Both the position numbers and the translations under genes were made by a program. 64,000 bases of DNA from positions 4,114,584 through 4,178,583 of the forward strand of contig CP133159.1 of the NCBI GenBank assembly GCA_030913385.1, written 5' to 3'. The notes beneath the pieces are model-generated. The model did not search any database and was not told the origin of the DNA. It saw only the letters and a program-made list of their open reading frames with translations. The stretch is from Cytophagaceae bacterium ABcell3. Its GTDB lineage: Bacteria > Bacteroidota > Bacteroidia > Cytophagales > Cytophagaceae. This document shows, piece after piece, positions 52,209 to 62,115 of the stretch. The stretch's first letter is position 1. Each line of letters opens with the position of its first letter.

Positions 52209-54023
52209 TTATTCAGCGCTTTCGCCACCTTCTTTTTTGTCTTTGGTTTCCTTTTTAGCTCCACCTTCCATTTGCTCTTTAAGCGCAGAAAGTGCTTCTA
52301 TGTCACCAAGAGTAGACTTCTCAGCTTCAGGCTGTTTTGCAGCGCCACCCTTACCACCAGATTTTTTCTTAGGAGCTGCTGCCGCTGCTGCCTCTTCTTT
52401 AGTTTCAGAGTGAACCTTAGTGTGAGATAAAAGAATCTTCTTCTCATCTTTAGAGAACTCCAATACTTTGAAGTCTAAAGTTTCACCAGCATCTGCATTG
52501 CTACCATCTTCTTTCTGTAGATGCTTGCTTGCTGCAAAACCTTCGATTCCATAAGGAAGCTCAAGAACAGCACCTTTATCATTTTTAGAAATGATGGTAC
52601 ACTTATGAACAGATCCTGGAGTAAAGATAGTTTCAAAAGTATTCCAAGGATTCTCCTCAAGTTGTTTGTGTCCTAAAGCAAGTCTTCTGTTTTCTACATC
52701 TAGCTCAAGAACTACTACTTCAAGCTCCTCTCCTACTTTGATAAACTCAGAAGGGTGCTTGATCTTCTTGGTCCAGCTAAGGTCAGATACGTGTACAAGG
52801 CCGTCTATACCTTCTTCAAGTTCAATAAACAGACCAAAGTTAGTTAGGTTTCTAACGATACCTTTATGCTTAGTACCAACCGCATATTTAGTAAGTACAT
52901 TTTGCTTCGTCCATGGATCTTCAGTAAGCTGCTTGATACCTAGAGACATTTTTCTTTCATCTCTATCGATAGTAAGAACAACAGCTTCCAGTTCATCATC
53001 AACATTGATGAAATCCTGAGGATTTCTTAAATGTTGAGACCAAGACATTTCAGAAACGTGGATCAAACCTTCAACACCTGGTAAAATCTCAAGGAATGCG
53101 CCATAATCAGCAACATTCACAATCTTACCTTTAACCTTAGACCCAATCTGAATATCTTCAGAAAGAGAATCCCAAGGATGAGGAGTAAGCTGTTTCATGC
53201 CAAGAGATATTCTCTTCTTCTCATCGTCAAAGTCAAGAACAACAACGTGAACCTTCTGGTCAAGTTGAAGCACTTCTTCAGGATGATTGATTCTACCCCA
53301 AGAAATATCAGTAATGTGAAGCAAGCCATCAACACCACCAAGATCGATGAACACACCGAAGTTAGTCATGTTCTTAATAACACCTTCAAGAACCTGTCCT
53401 TTTTCAAGGTTATTAAGAATAACAGCTTTCTGCTTCTCAATATCTTTCTCAATAAGTACTTTGTGAGAAACAACCACGTTGTCATTGCTGTAGTTGATTT
53501 TCACCACTTTAACTTCCATTTTATTACCTACAAAAACATCAAAGTCTCTGATAGGCTTAACATCTATCTGAGAACCTGGAAGGAAAGCCTCAACACCATA
53601 AATGTCAACAATAAGACCACCTTTGGTTCTTCTTTTAACAAAACCTTCAATAATCTCATCATTATCAAGCGCACCTTGGATAAGCTCCCAAGCTTTAACG
53701 ATCTTAGCTTTTCTTCTTGAAAGAACCAACTGACCGTTAGTATCTTCTCTGTCTTCAACGAAAACTTCGATCTCATCACCGCGCTTAAGGTCTTCAATGT
53801 CACGGAATTCAGACAAAGGAACTAAACCATCAGACTTAAATCCAATGTTTAAGATTACATCTTTGTCAGTAATACCTACGACAGTACCTTTAACAACCTC
53901 TTTTTCATTAACCTGAGTCAGTGTGTCAGCATACATTTGCTCCATCTGACTTTTTTCCTTTTCGGAATAATTTGAGCCAAAGCCTTTGTTATCGGCCAAA
54001 TCCCAATCAAAATTATCTGTCAT
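52209..54023 (-). CDS. rpsA: 30S ribosomal protein S1
   Basis: The 604-residue protein carries six S1 RNA-binding repeats at about 40-110, 125-190, 207-277, 292-365, 378-451 and 465-530. The later repeats show the standard VHVSEMSW, GLLHITDISW and GLVHVSDLSW signatures. A low-complexity, Lys/Ala/Glu-rich tail (about 545-604) follows, containing a run of five alanines. S1 binds mRNA on the small subunit and helps load messages with weak Shine-Dalgarno sequences, which fits this genome. Confidence 0.96.
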   Translation of the reverse strand: MTDNFDWDLADNKGFGSNYSEKEKSQMEQMYADTLTQVNEKEVVKGTVVGITDKDVILNIGFKSDGLVPLSEFRDIEDLKRGDEIEVFVEDREDTNGQLVLSRRKAKIVKAWELIQGALDNDEIIEGFVKRRTKGGLIVDIYGVEAFLPGSQIDVKPIRDFDVFVGNKMEVKVVKINYSNDNVVVSHKVLIEKDIEKQKAVILNNLEKGQVLEGVIKNMTNFGVFIDLGGVDGLLHITDISWGRINHPEEVLQLDQKVHVVVLDFDDEKKRISLGMKQLTPHPWDSLSEDIQIGSKVKGKIVNVADYGAFLEILPGVEGLIHVSEMSWSQHLRNPQDFINVDDELEAVVLTIDRDERKMSLGIKQLTEDPWTKQNVLTKYAVGTKHKGIVRNLTNFGLFIELEEGIDGLVHVSDLSWTKKIKHPSEFIKVGEELEVVVLELDVENRRLALGHKQLEENPWNTFETIFTPGSVHKCTIISKNDKGAVLELPYGIEGFAASKHLQKEDGSNADAGETLDFKVLEFSKDEKKILLSHTKVHSETKEEAAAAAAPKKKSGGKGGAAKQPEAEKSTLGDIEALSALKEQMEGGAKKETKDKKEGGESAE

Positions 54024-54209
54024 TATAACAGCTCTTTAATACATCAACAGTAGAGCTATCCTGCTGAAATTTACGTGGTTAAACAATAAAATTTTTAGAA
54101 ATAATCGCAATCCGCCAAAGACGGAGCGCAAAGGTATAAAATATTCCTGAAAAATAGAACACTTTCCTTAAGAAAGATAACTTCCCAGTCTCCCTTAAAG
54201 TTCAGGTTA

Positions 54210-55025
54210 TTAGTCTGGCAAAACGCGCTTGATGGAATGTAAAAGATGTGTGTAATTCTTGCCTCTTTTCAATGAAATTCCTTTAGAGTCGACAAAATCG
54301 ACGCGAACCTCACCGGATGCATGGATAATTTTATCATGTTCAAGAATTATCCCGACATGTATCACCTCGCCATGCTCATCAGCAAAAAAAGCATAATCGC
54401 CAGGTTTGGCACTCCCAGGGAAAACCACTTGCCCTTCCTTGGCTTGCTGCCAGGCATCCCGAGGCATCTTTATTCCACAAATTCTTGAAACCTGCTGAAT
54501 AAAGCCTGAACAATCGATACCAAAGTGTGTCTTTCCGCCCCATAAGTAAGGAGCAGACAGGTAATAACAAGCCACTGTTTTCATATATTGAAAATTGGCC
54601 ACTTTGATCGGGTAGTTTACGTCTCCTTGAAACCGAAAGGCTTCTGTTTCTATAGAAGTAATATTATTGTTTAGCACGGGCAGGCTGCTTCCGTAAAGTA
54701 CAGGCGTTACCCTATGAGCTCCATGCAAAAGCCCTACCAAGTCTTTACAAAAAGGCCACTGCATGGAATGGAGTATTTTAAAAAAATCCTCAGAAATAAC
54801 TTTAAACTGTTTGGCATCAATCCAACCGGTATAATTGTCCCATGCAATGTGGATATACAGCCATTTCCCATCTTTTGAAGCGTCTAAAATGACAAAGCCG
54901 TCACCAAATAATAATTGGGTGGTTATTTCACTCTTATCAGATGGCTCTTTTCGGACAGAAACCACACTTAAATGGCAAATCCCGTACTTTGTTGGCTTAT
55001 TGCTATCTGCAGATGAGAACCCCAT
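54210..55025 (-). CDS. NlpC/P60 (C40) peptidase with SH3 domains
   Basis: The product of about 271 residues has one or two SH3-like domains (about 15-75 and 85-150) followed by an NlpC/P60 domain (about 150-271). Catalytic residues are visible as C175 (FGIDCSGFIQ), H226 (HGEVIHVGII) and H238 (numbering from TTG 55034). The fold cleaves gamma-D-glutamyl-diamino acid bonds in peptidoglycan. I see no signal peptide, which suggests peptide recycling in the cytoplasm or non-classical export. ATG 55025 is chosen; TTG 55034 overlaps the smpB stop. Confidence 0.85.
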   Translation of the reverse strand: MGFSSADSNKPTKYGICHLSVVSVRKEPSDKSEITTQLLFGDGFVILDASKDGKWLYIHIAWDNYTGWIDAKQFKVISEDFFKILHSMQWPFCKDLVGLLHGAHRVTPVLYGSSLPVLNNNITSIETEAFRFQGDVNYPIKVANFQYMKTVACYYLSAPYLWGGKTHFGIDCSGFIQQVSRICGIKMPRDAWQQAKEGQVVFPGSAKPGDYAFFADEHGEVIHVGIILEHDKIIHASGEVRVDFVDSKGISLKRGKNYTHLLHSIKRVLPD

Positions 55026-55030
55026 ACGAC

Positions 55031-55495
55031 TCAATATTTCATTCTGTCCATTTCCCTCTTTATATCTTTTTGCTTTATATCTTCCCGCTTATCGTAAAGT
55101 TTTTTACCCTTGGCCAATGCAATTTCCAACTTTGCTAATCCTCGATCATTAATAAACAAACGCACAAGAATAATGGTCAGGCCCTTTTCCTGAGACTTTT
55201 CAAAAAGCTTTCTTAACTCTTTTTTCTTTAGGAGAAGTTTTCTCTCGCGTAATGGATCATGGTTAAAATGCGTACCTTCTTCATATTTAGAAATATGCAT
55301 ATTTTTCACATATAACTCTTCTCCTTTAAAGTAACAAAAACCATCTTGGATGTTTACTTTCCCCTGCCTAATGGACTTTATCTCTGTTCCAGTAAGGGCT
55401 ATACCCGCTACATAAACATCCACAAAGTGATATTCAAATGAAGCTTTTTTATTCCTGATATTTACCGTTTTTTGGATTTTCTTATCCCCGGCCAT
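55031..55495 (-). CDS. smpB: SsrA-binding protein SmpB
   Basis: The 154-residue protein matches Smp[74 protein letters not shown] and the basic tail [15 protein letters not shown] that mimics the anticodon region during trans-translation. It binds tmRNA and rescues stalled ribosomes. It overlaps the C40 gene by a few bases. The tmRNA gene itself is not in this window. Confidence 0.97.
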   Translation of the reverse strand: MAGDKKIQKTVNIRNKKASFEYHFVDVYVAGIALTGTEIKSIRQGKVNIQDGFCYFKGEELYVKNMHISKYEEGTHFNHDPLRERKLLLKKKELRKLFEKSQEKGLTIILVRLFINDRGLAKLEIALAKGKKLYDKREDIKQKDIKREMDRMKY

Positions 55496-55588
55496 TCTTG
55501 TCCTCCTTTTTCTATGTCAAAAAATACTGCATTATTCTTAACAAATCTATAGTATATTTTCTTTTATTTCTAAAAAGTAACATTTAAA

Positions 55589-56164
55589 ATGAAAAAATTC
55601 CTACTGTTAATAGGTTTAATTTGTTCTATAACTAGCATTCAGGCACAAAGTTTGACAAGAGGGAGCATATTATCTGATATAGGAGTTGGCTACGGTAGCT
55701 ACAGGTGGTTTTCTGAAGACGCACCTTCAGCAAATGATTCTTGGCAGGTACCCGTTCGGCTCACTTACAACATTCATGAGAAGGTAGGTATTACAAGCTT
55801 TTTTCAATACAACAGGATTAGCAACCGCCTTCCCTACAGAGTTCAGGCACTAAATGTTGGAATTGGTTCTACCCTACACCTCTTTAGTACAGACATTTAC
55901 ACACTATCCACCTCATTTGTAGTAGGCTACAGCAACTTGTCTATGAGAAATGGAGAGGATCCTGATTTGGCATCAAGTGCGCCTGGCGTCAGCTTTATAG
56001 GAGCTGTGGAAAACCGCTTTTGGCTAACCCACCGCTTGGCTTTACTGGCAAGTATAGGATACGGCGGATATCATTATGCAAATAACGTTCCCCAAATTGA
56101 CCAGTTCCCTTTCAGAGTCACAGGTATGCAAGGAACTATTGGGGTAACAGTAAAAGCTTTTTAA
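55589..56164 (+). CDS. Outer-membrane-beta-barrel-like hypothetical protein
   Basis: The 191-residue product starts with a signal peptide (MKKFLLLIGLICSITSIQAQ) and then consists of alternating strands with aromatic ends (GSYRWFSED, VPVRLTYNIHEKVGITSFFQYNR, YTLSTSFVVGYSNL, RLALLASIGYGGYHY, GTIGVTVKAF). The last residue is Phe, as in outer membrane barrels. I think it is a small outer membrane protein of unknown role. It stands alone between smpB and tsaD on the plus strand. Confidence 0.65.
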   Translation: MKKFLLLIGLICSITSIQAQSLTRGSILSDIGVGYGSYRWFSEDAPSANDSWQVPVRLTYNIHEKVGITSFFQYNRISNRLPYRVQALNVGIGSTLHLFSTDIYTLSTSFVVGYSNLSMRNGEDPDLASSAPGVSFIGAVENRFWLTHRLALLASIGYGGYHYANNVPQIDQFPFRVTGMQGTIGVTVKAF

Positions 56165-56190
56165 CCGTTACGCCTAGGAAGCGAGATAGC

Positions 56191-56225
56191 AAAAGCCTCA
56201 GAATTACAAAATCCTAAGGCTCTGA
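56191..56225. terminator. Weak hairpin between the barrel gene and tsaD
   Basis: AGCCTCAGAATT and the following AATCCTAAGGCT are partly complementary (AGCCT/AGGCT plus AATT/AATC). The pairing is poor, so I list it only as a possibility. Confidence 0.3.
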
Positions 56226-56251
56226 AATGGAGTCATAAATTAACCACATGC

Positions 56252-57256
56252 TCAAATCTTCATTCGTGGCTCAGGACAAACCTCTTGATCAGTAAAAAGT
56301 TTCTTTTGGTATTTAAAATGTGCAGCCATAGCAATCATAGCAGCATTGTCTGTGCAATATTCAAAGCGTGGTATGAATATATCCCACCCTCTTTTAGCAG
56401 CTTCCTCCTCTAATGCTTTACGCAAACCAGAATTAGCAGAGACACCTCCAGCAATAGCAATGTTTGTAATGCCAGTTTCTTTAGACGCTTTTACAAGTTT
56501 CTTTAGCAAAATCCGAATTAAAGTAAATTGGATACTGGCACAAATGTCAGGCAAGTTCTGAGCTATAAAGTCAGGGTTTTCTTTCTGTTTATCCCTTAAA
56601 AAATAAAGGATAGCGGTTTTAATCCCGGAGAATGAATATGTCAAACCAGGCATATCAACATCTGGAAAAGGAAAAGCTTTAGGGTTTCCTTCTTTGGCAT
56701 ATTTATCAATTAAAGGCCCTCCGGGATAGGGTAATCCTAAAAGTTTAGCCGATTTATCAAAAGCTTCGCCCACTGCATCGTCCTGCGTTTCACCTAGTAC
56801 AGTCATTGACAAATGGTCATCGACCCTAACAATTTGTGTATGTCCCCCACTTACCGTTAAGCACAAAAAAGGGAAAGAGGGCTTAGGGTCTTCTATGAAA
56901 TGTGCAAGGATATGGGCTTCCATATGATTTACTTCGATTAGCGGCAATCCAAGCCCCAAAGCAAATGATTTAGCGAAAGAAACACCTACCAGCAAGCTAC
57001 CTAAAAGTCCAGGACCTTTGGTAAATGCTACGGCATTTAACATAAATTTTGTTATATTTGCTTTGTTCAGAGCCTCTGCTACAGCAGGGACTATATTTTG
57101 TTGATGCGCCCTTGAGGCAAGCTCAGGGACAATACCCCCATATTTTTCATGTATGGACTGGGTAGCCACAACATTGGCAAGAATATTGCCGTTTTTAATT
57201 ATAGCAACAGAGGTTTCATCGCAAGACGACTCTATAGCCAAGATTGTTAAATCCAT
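56252..57256 (-). CDS. tsaD: tRNA N6-adenosine threonylcarbamoyltransferase TsaD
   Basis: The 334-residue protein has the TsaD/Kae1 hallmarks: IESSCDETSVAI at the start, the metal-binding HMEAH (H111, H115), LTVSGGHTQIV, DDAVGEAFDKSAKLL and IAGGVSANSGLR. It transfers the threonylcarbamoyl group from threonylcarbamoyl-AMP to A37 of ANN-decoding tRNAs, together with TsaB and TsaE, which are not in this window. The ATG is only 11 bp from the tamB start on the other strand, so both promoters must lie in the opposite coding sequence. Confidence 0.97.
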   Translation of the reverse strand: MDLTILAIESSCDETSVAIIKNGNILANVVATQSIHEKYGGIVPELASRAHQQNIVPAVAEALNKANITKFMLNAVAFTKGPGLLGSLLVGVSFAKSFALGLGLPLIEVNHMEAHILAHFIEDPKPSFPFLCLTVSGGHTQIVRVDDHLSMTVLGETQDDAVGEAFDKSAKLLGLPYPGGPLIDKYAKEGNPKAFPFPDVDMPGLTYSFSGIKTAILYFLRDKQKENPDFIAQNLPDICASIQFTLIRILLKKLVKASKETGITNIAIAGGVSANSGLRKALEEEAAKRGWDIFIPRFEYCTDNAAMIAMAAHFKYQKKLFTDQEVCPEPRMKI

Positions 57257-57267
57257 AGGAATTCAAT

Positions 57268-60200
57268 TTGACCCAAATTAAACACTTTTTGGTAAAATTC
57301 TTAAAAGGTTTCTTCAAAACAACCTTAATAATACTACTTTTCCTATTTTTTCTGTTGGTTTCAGCAATCATTGCCATACAATTTCCGGCCGTTCAAACCA
57401 AAGCGGTAAAAAAAGTAACAAACTATTTATCAAAAGAATTAGGCCACCCTGTCAATATCAATTCGGTAGACATTTCTTGGTTTGATCAAATCAAAATCAA
57501 AGGCCTAAGCGTAGAAGATCGCTTTTTAAATCAAATGATTTTTGCCGAAGAAGCACTTATAGACTTTGAACTAGGAACTTTGGCAAACTTGGACTTCCGT
57601 CTGCAAGAGGTTACACTTAAAAACGGCTCGGTGAAGGTTATTCGCTTCGCTCCTGAAGGAGAAGTAAATATTACTGAATTTCTTGAATCTATAAGGCAAC
57701 TAGGGGGCGAAGTCCAAGATCCGGAAAACACCATCCCTTTTATAGTTGACCGTGTCAAACTGGAAAATATGCAGTTTACTTATTTTGACCAAAGGAAGAT
57801 CCTTGACAAAGTAGGTTTTGACTATAATCACTTCACCATTGACAGCATCTATGGGGATATCAATAATTTAAAAGTACACCAAGACACATTTGCAATAAAA
57901 GTTAACTCGCTCAAAGGTTTTGAGACACAGTCTAAAATGAGAATTCACAACCTCAAGTCAGACTATCTTATCACCAAATCCAAAATGGAGTTTGCTGCCC
58001 TCGATGCCAAAATAGGCAAAAGCCACTTAAAAGACTACCTGCTATTTGAATATGATGATATTCTAGACCTGGCAGACTTTAACGAGCTAATCGACATTAC
58101 GGCACATGCAGGAAATAGCAAGATATCGCTGGATGACTTGGCGAATTTCATTCCTCTCCTGGAGCATTACAAAGAAAACGCTATAGTTTCAGGAAACTTC
58201 AACGGTAGGGTAAACAGGTTTACGGTCAAAGATCTTGATTTGGCATTTGGCAATAATAGCATCATTAGAGGTAGAGGAAGCTTTGATGGTCTGCCTGATA
58301 CAGACGAAACCTTTATTGATTTCAAATTCAAAAAGTCTAATATAGAAACAAGCGACTTACGTCAATACTTTGATAAAAAGACATTCCATGTACTCACAAA
58401 ATTCGGCAATATTTCCGGGGACGGCGAATTTGTAGGTTTCCCTTATGATTTTGTCGCAAGCGGGAATTTTGACTCGGATCTGGGACGGGTAATATCAGAC
58501 ATCAATTTAAAGTTTCCCGACAAACCCGACCAATTGACTACCTATAGTGGCAAAATTCAAACAGAAGACTTCAATTTAGGAGAATTGCTGGAAACGCCTC
58601 ACACAGGCAAAATAGATATGGAGGGAGAAATCAAAGGGAAAGGCTTTGCTTTGACAGATGCTGAGGTAGACGTAAATGCCCAAATATCCAAAATAGACCT
58701 ATATAATTATAACTACAAAAACATTACGACCAAAGCCACTTTAACCAATCGTTTATTTAATGGTGACATTTCTGTTAAGGATACGAACCTTGTTTTTAAT
58801 GCAACAGGAAAAGTAGACTTGCGAGACAACAATGATATTGTAAATATTAAAGCAGCATTTGACAAAGCCAACTTAAAACCATTAGGGTTAAGCAAAGTAG
58901 AAACTTTAGTAAAAACCAACCTTGACCTTAACTTCAAAGGTCTCAACCTAGATGATTTAATCGGCAGTATCCAATTTACGGATACATACCTCCTATACCT
59001 GGAAAACAAAGAGGTTTTCATTGATTACTTATATGCACAAAGCCTCAAAAGTGATGAAGGGCGTTCTTTAAATGTTTTTTCAGACCTATTAACAGTTCAA
59101 GCAAAAGGTAATTTCGAGTTTACCAGACTAATGTCTGATGTCGAAACGCTATACAAAGAGTACCTACTTGACCTTCAAAATGACCAAAAAGCAATATCTG
59201 AGTATTACAAAACCAAAGATACAACATCGCTATCTGAATACTCGCTTAATTTTGACGTAAACATAAAAAGGCTCAATGCCTTATTTTCTATTTATGTACC
59301 AGGCTTACATTTAAGCAAGAACTTGAAAATCAACGGACATTTTACTTCTGGTCAAACATCTATACTCAACCTCCATACTGAGTTTGATACAATTCACTAC
59401 AAAGAAAATGAGCTCTACAATGCTTACCTGGACCTCTCTACATCAAAAGTAGCAGATAGCTCTGCCGTACTAGGCATTTTCTACTTAAACAGCAAGAACC
59501 AGCAATTTGCAAAAGCTCCGAAGACCCGGGACCTACAGCTTGAAGGAATATGGGACAACAGAAACATAAAGTTCTTTAACAGGATATACCAAGAGAACAG
59601 CAACAACAATATTTTACTAAATGGGAATCTCTCATTGGAAAAAGACAACACCATGTCTTTGACAATGGAAAACTCCTCTTTTACCCTATTGGAGAAAACA
59701 TGGACTATTTCCGACCATACAGAAATTCTTTATAACAACAAAGATATCACCTTTAACAACTTCAGCATATTTAATGGTTTACAAGCCCTATCTTTAAATG
59801 GCACATTCTCTGATCGCGATGCTCAGAAAAGCGCAACTTTGACTGTAGGAAACTTCCAACTTGAAACAGTTAACCCGCTTATAGAAGGCTTTAATATAAA
59901 AGGCGTTTTAGATGGTAAAGTAGTTTTCAAAGATATCTTCAGCAACCTTAATATAAACAGCAATACTTATATCAAGGATTTGGTATTGGAAAACATAAGC
60001 ATAGGCAACGTTTCAGGATTTACAGCTTATGATCAGAAAAAAGGGCACCTCTCACTGGACATTGATGTAGAACGGGTTGCCAAAACAGTCGTAAACCTTA
60101 AAGGCTATATTAAAGAAGGCAAAGGAGAAGAAGAGCACGAGGCCAACCTAACAGCATACCTGAACAACACAGACTTGCAACTGTTAAACCCTATATTAAA

Positions 60201-62067
60201 AGGCTTTGCCTCTGATATTTCGGGTAAAGTAACTGGCACATTCAAGATTACAGGGCCACTGAGCAGCATGAAATACAATGGAAAAGCAGATGTGCACCAA
60301 GGGCAATTCAAAGTAGATTATTTGGGTACCACATACTTTTTTGATGATTTCATTTATTTTGATGACAACCTTATAGGCTTTAAAAGCCTGAAGCTAAAAG
60401 ACGAAAAAGACAATATCTCTTATCTGGATGGCGGCTTATTTCATGACAACTTTAACAACTTTGTGGTTAACCTAAAATCAAGCCTCAACCAGTTTCAAGT
60501 TTTCAATCTCAATGAAGACCAAAACGACATGTTTTACGGTACGGCTTTTATGACAGGAAACTTGGAAATGCTAGGCACATTTGACGACTTGGAAATAAAT
60601 GCCAACGCCACGACTAACAAAGGTTCCAGAATACATATTCCTCTCCATCATACAAGTAGTTATGAAAAGCAAGAGTTTATAAGTTTCAAAAGTAAAAAAG
60701 ATAAAGAAGAAGCACAGGATAGCACGTCTAAAGAAGTTGACCTTTCAGGAATTAGACTCGATTTCAACCTCGATGTGACACCTGATGCGTACATGGAAAT
60801 TATATTTGACAAGCGTGCAGGAGATATCATCAGAGGCAATGGTGAAGGAAATATAAAAATGGACATAGATACAAGAGGAGACTTTCACTTGTATGGCAAC
60901 TATCGTATTACCAAGGGAGCATATAATTTCACCCTTGCAGGATTAATAAACAAAGAGTTTACCATACACCCAGGAAGCTCCATAACCTGGACAGGGGATC
61001 CTTATGGTGGAATTTTAGACATAACGGCCAGCTATGATCAATATGTCTCCTTACGGAACATTCTGGTTAACCTAGACGAGGAAACAGCAAAAACAGAAGG
61101 TGCCAGAAAATATCCAGTAAAAACTATACTAGATGTTACAGGGAATCTGGAAGCTCCTGACATTGGTCTCGATATAAAAATAAGTGGCTACCCAAACAAC
61201 CTCGCCCAAGATGTAACTGCATTTGAATCTGAGATACAAGCTAATGAAAATGAGTTAAACAGGCAGGTATTCAGCTTGCTTATGTTAAGGAACTTCTCAC
61301 CCAAAAACAGCTTTACAGGCCGGCCATCTTATGGCGAGGGGAATTTAAGCGAGCTACTTATGCACCAATTAAGCGCATGGATTTCCCAAGTTGATGAAAA
61401 CTTGCAAATTGACCTAGACTTGAACAGTATGAGCTTAGACGAGCTTAATACTTTTCAGTTAAGAATGTCCTATACAATGCTGGACGGAAGATTGAGAATT
61501 AGTAGAGATGGCAATGTTAACCAACAGCAGCCTGAAACAGAACACGCCATAAACAATATTTCTAACATTGCTGGCGAATGGACAATAGAGTACCTGATCA
61601 GTGAAGATGGTAAGTTTCGTTTGAAAATGTACAATCGAAACAACACTAACCAGCTACTCACCTCTTTGACCAACACCCATGTGACCACTGCTGGTGCTAG
61701 TGTCCTTCATACTCAAAGCTTTGACAACCTCAATGATTTATTAATGAACAGAAAGAGGCGGAGTAAAAATGTATCAAAAGATTCAGAAACGGAGTTCTTA
61801 GAAAAACTGAACGAATTCCAACATAGATTAGAAAAAGCCCAAGAAAAGGAAGAAAAACTTGAATCTCCTGATGAAGGAAGTTCATCTGAAGAAAGGCAAG
61901 ACAGCAAACAGAACAACTCATTAGAGCTTGACTATATTCCTGTAAAGAAAGAGGAAGAAGAAGAGGGCAATAACGAAGAAGAGGAAGAAGAAGATGATGA
62001 TGATGATGATGACGAGAGGGAGAATGAGGAGAGCAAAGTCCCACAGAAACGTAAGAGAAAAAAATAA
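57268..62067 (+). CDS. TamB-like translocation and assembly protein (DUF490)
   Basis: The 1599-residue protein starts with a membrane anchor (LIILLFLFFLLVSAIIAIQFP) and then a very long strand-rich periplasmic region. The TamB C-terminal pattern is visible around residues 1215-1260 (YRITKGAYNFTLAGLINKEFTIHPGSSITWTGDPYGG) and 1290-1440. The family bridges inner and outer membranes, helping insert proteins or move lipids. No ATG lies near the start; TTG 57268 or the in-frame TTG 57289 must be used. The last 45 residues are a Glu/Asp-rich block followed by a basic KRKRKK end, unusual for the family. Confidence 0.9.
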   Translation: MTQIKHFLVKFLKGFFKTTLIILLFLFFLLVSAIIAIQFPAVQTKAVKKVTNYLSKELGHPVNINSVDISWFDQIKIKGLSVEDRFLNQMIFAEEALIDFELGTLANLDFRLQEVTLKNGSVKVIRFAPEGEVNITEFLESIRQLGGEVQDPENTIPFIVDRVKLENMQFTYFDQRKILDKVGFDYNHFTIDSIYGDINNLKVHQDTFAIKVNSLKGFETQSKMRIHNLKSDYLITKSKMEFAALDAKIGKSHLKDYLLFEYDDILDLADFNELIDITAHAGNSKISLDDLANFIPLLEHYKENAIVSGNFNGRVNRFTVKDLDLAFGNNSIIRGRGSFDGLPDTDETFIDFKFKKSNIETSDLRQYFDKKTFHVLTKFGNISGDGEFVGFPYDFVASGNFDSDLGRVISDINLKFPDKPDQLTTYSGKIQTEDFNLGELLETPHTGKIDMEGEIKGKGFALTDAEVDVNAQISKIDLYNYNYKNITTKATLTNRLFNGDISVKDTNLVFNATGKVDLRDNNDIVNIKAAFDKANLKPLGLSKVETLVKTNLDLNFKGLNLDDLIGSIQFTDTYLLYLENKEVFIDYLYAQSLKSDEGRSLNVFSDLLTVQAKGNFEFTRLMSDVETLYKEYLLDLQNDQKAISEYYKTKDTTSLSEYSLNFDVNIKRLNALFSIYVPGLHLSKNLKINGHFTSGQTSILNLHTEFDTIHYKENELYNAYLDLSTSKVADSSAVLGIFYLNSKNQQFAKAPKTRDLQLEGIWDNRNIKFFNRIYQENSNNNILLNGNLSLEKDNTMSLTMENSSFTLLEKTWTISDHTEILYNNKDITFNNFSIFNGLQALSLNGTFSDRDAQKSATLTVGNFQLETVNPLIEGFNIKGVLDGKVVFKDIFSNLNINSNTYIKDLVLENISIGNVSGFTAYDQKKGHLSLDIDVERVAKTVVNLKGYIKEGKGEEEHEANLTAYLNNTDLQLLNPILKGFASDISGKVTGTFKITGPLSSMKYNGKADVHQGQFKVDYLGTTYFFDDFIYFDDNLIGFKSLKLKDEKDNISYLDGGLFHDNFNNFVVNLKSSLNQFQVFNLNEDQNDMFYGTAFMTGNLEMLGTFDDLEINANATTNKGSRIHIPLHHTSSYEKQEFISFKSKKDKEEAQDSTSKEVDLSGIRLDFNLDVTPDAYMEIIFDKRAGDIIRGNGEGNIKMDIDTRGDFHLYGNYRITKGAYNFTLAGLINKEFTIHPGSSITWTGDPYGGILDITASYDQYVSLRNILVNLDEETAKTEGARKYPVKTILDVTGNLEAPDIGLDIKISGYPNNLAQDVTAFESEIQANENELNRQVFSLLMLRNFSPKNSFTGRPSYGEGNLSELLMHQLSAWISQVDENLQIDLDLNSMSLDELNTFQLRMSYTMLDGRLRISRDGNVNQQQPETEHAINNISNIAGEWTIEYLISEDGKFRLKMYNRNNTNQLLTSLTNTHVTTAGASVLHTQSFDNLNDLLMNRKRRSKNVSKDSETEFLEKLNEFQHRLEKAQEKEEKLESPDEGSSSEERQDSKQNNSLELDYIPVKKEEEEEGNNEEEEEEDDDDDDDERENEESKVPQKRKRKK

Positions 62068-62115
62068 CTCTATATCAATAGGCTTGTTGTGTACAGAGAG
62101 ACTCAGCAAAAAAAT

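Noticed and set aside
53178-53720. 180-codon plus-strand frame inside rpsA
   Set aside because: It is antisense to well-conserved S1 repeats and is Asn/Phe/Lys-rich in the manner of a shadow frame.
61970-62020. GAA/GAT-rich tract considered as a possible satellite or frameshift artefact
   Set aside because: The frame stays open through it and ends in a clean stop followed by the photolyase leader, so it is kept as coding tail of tamB.
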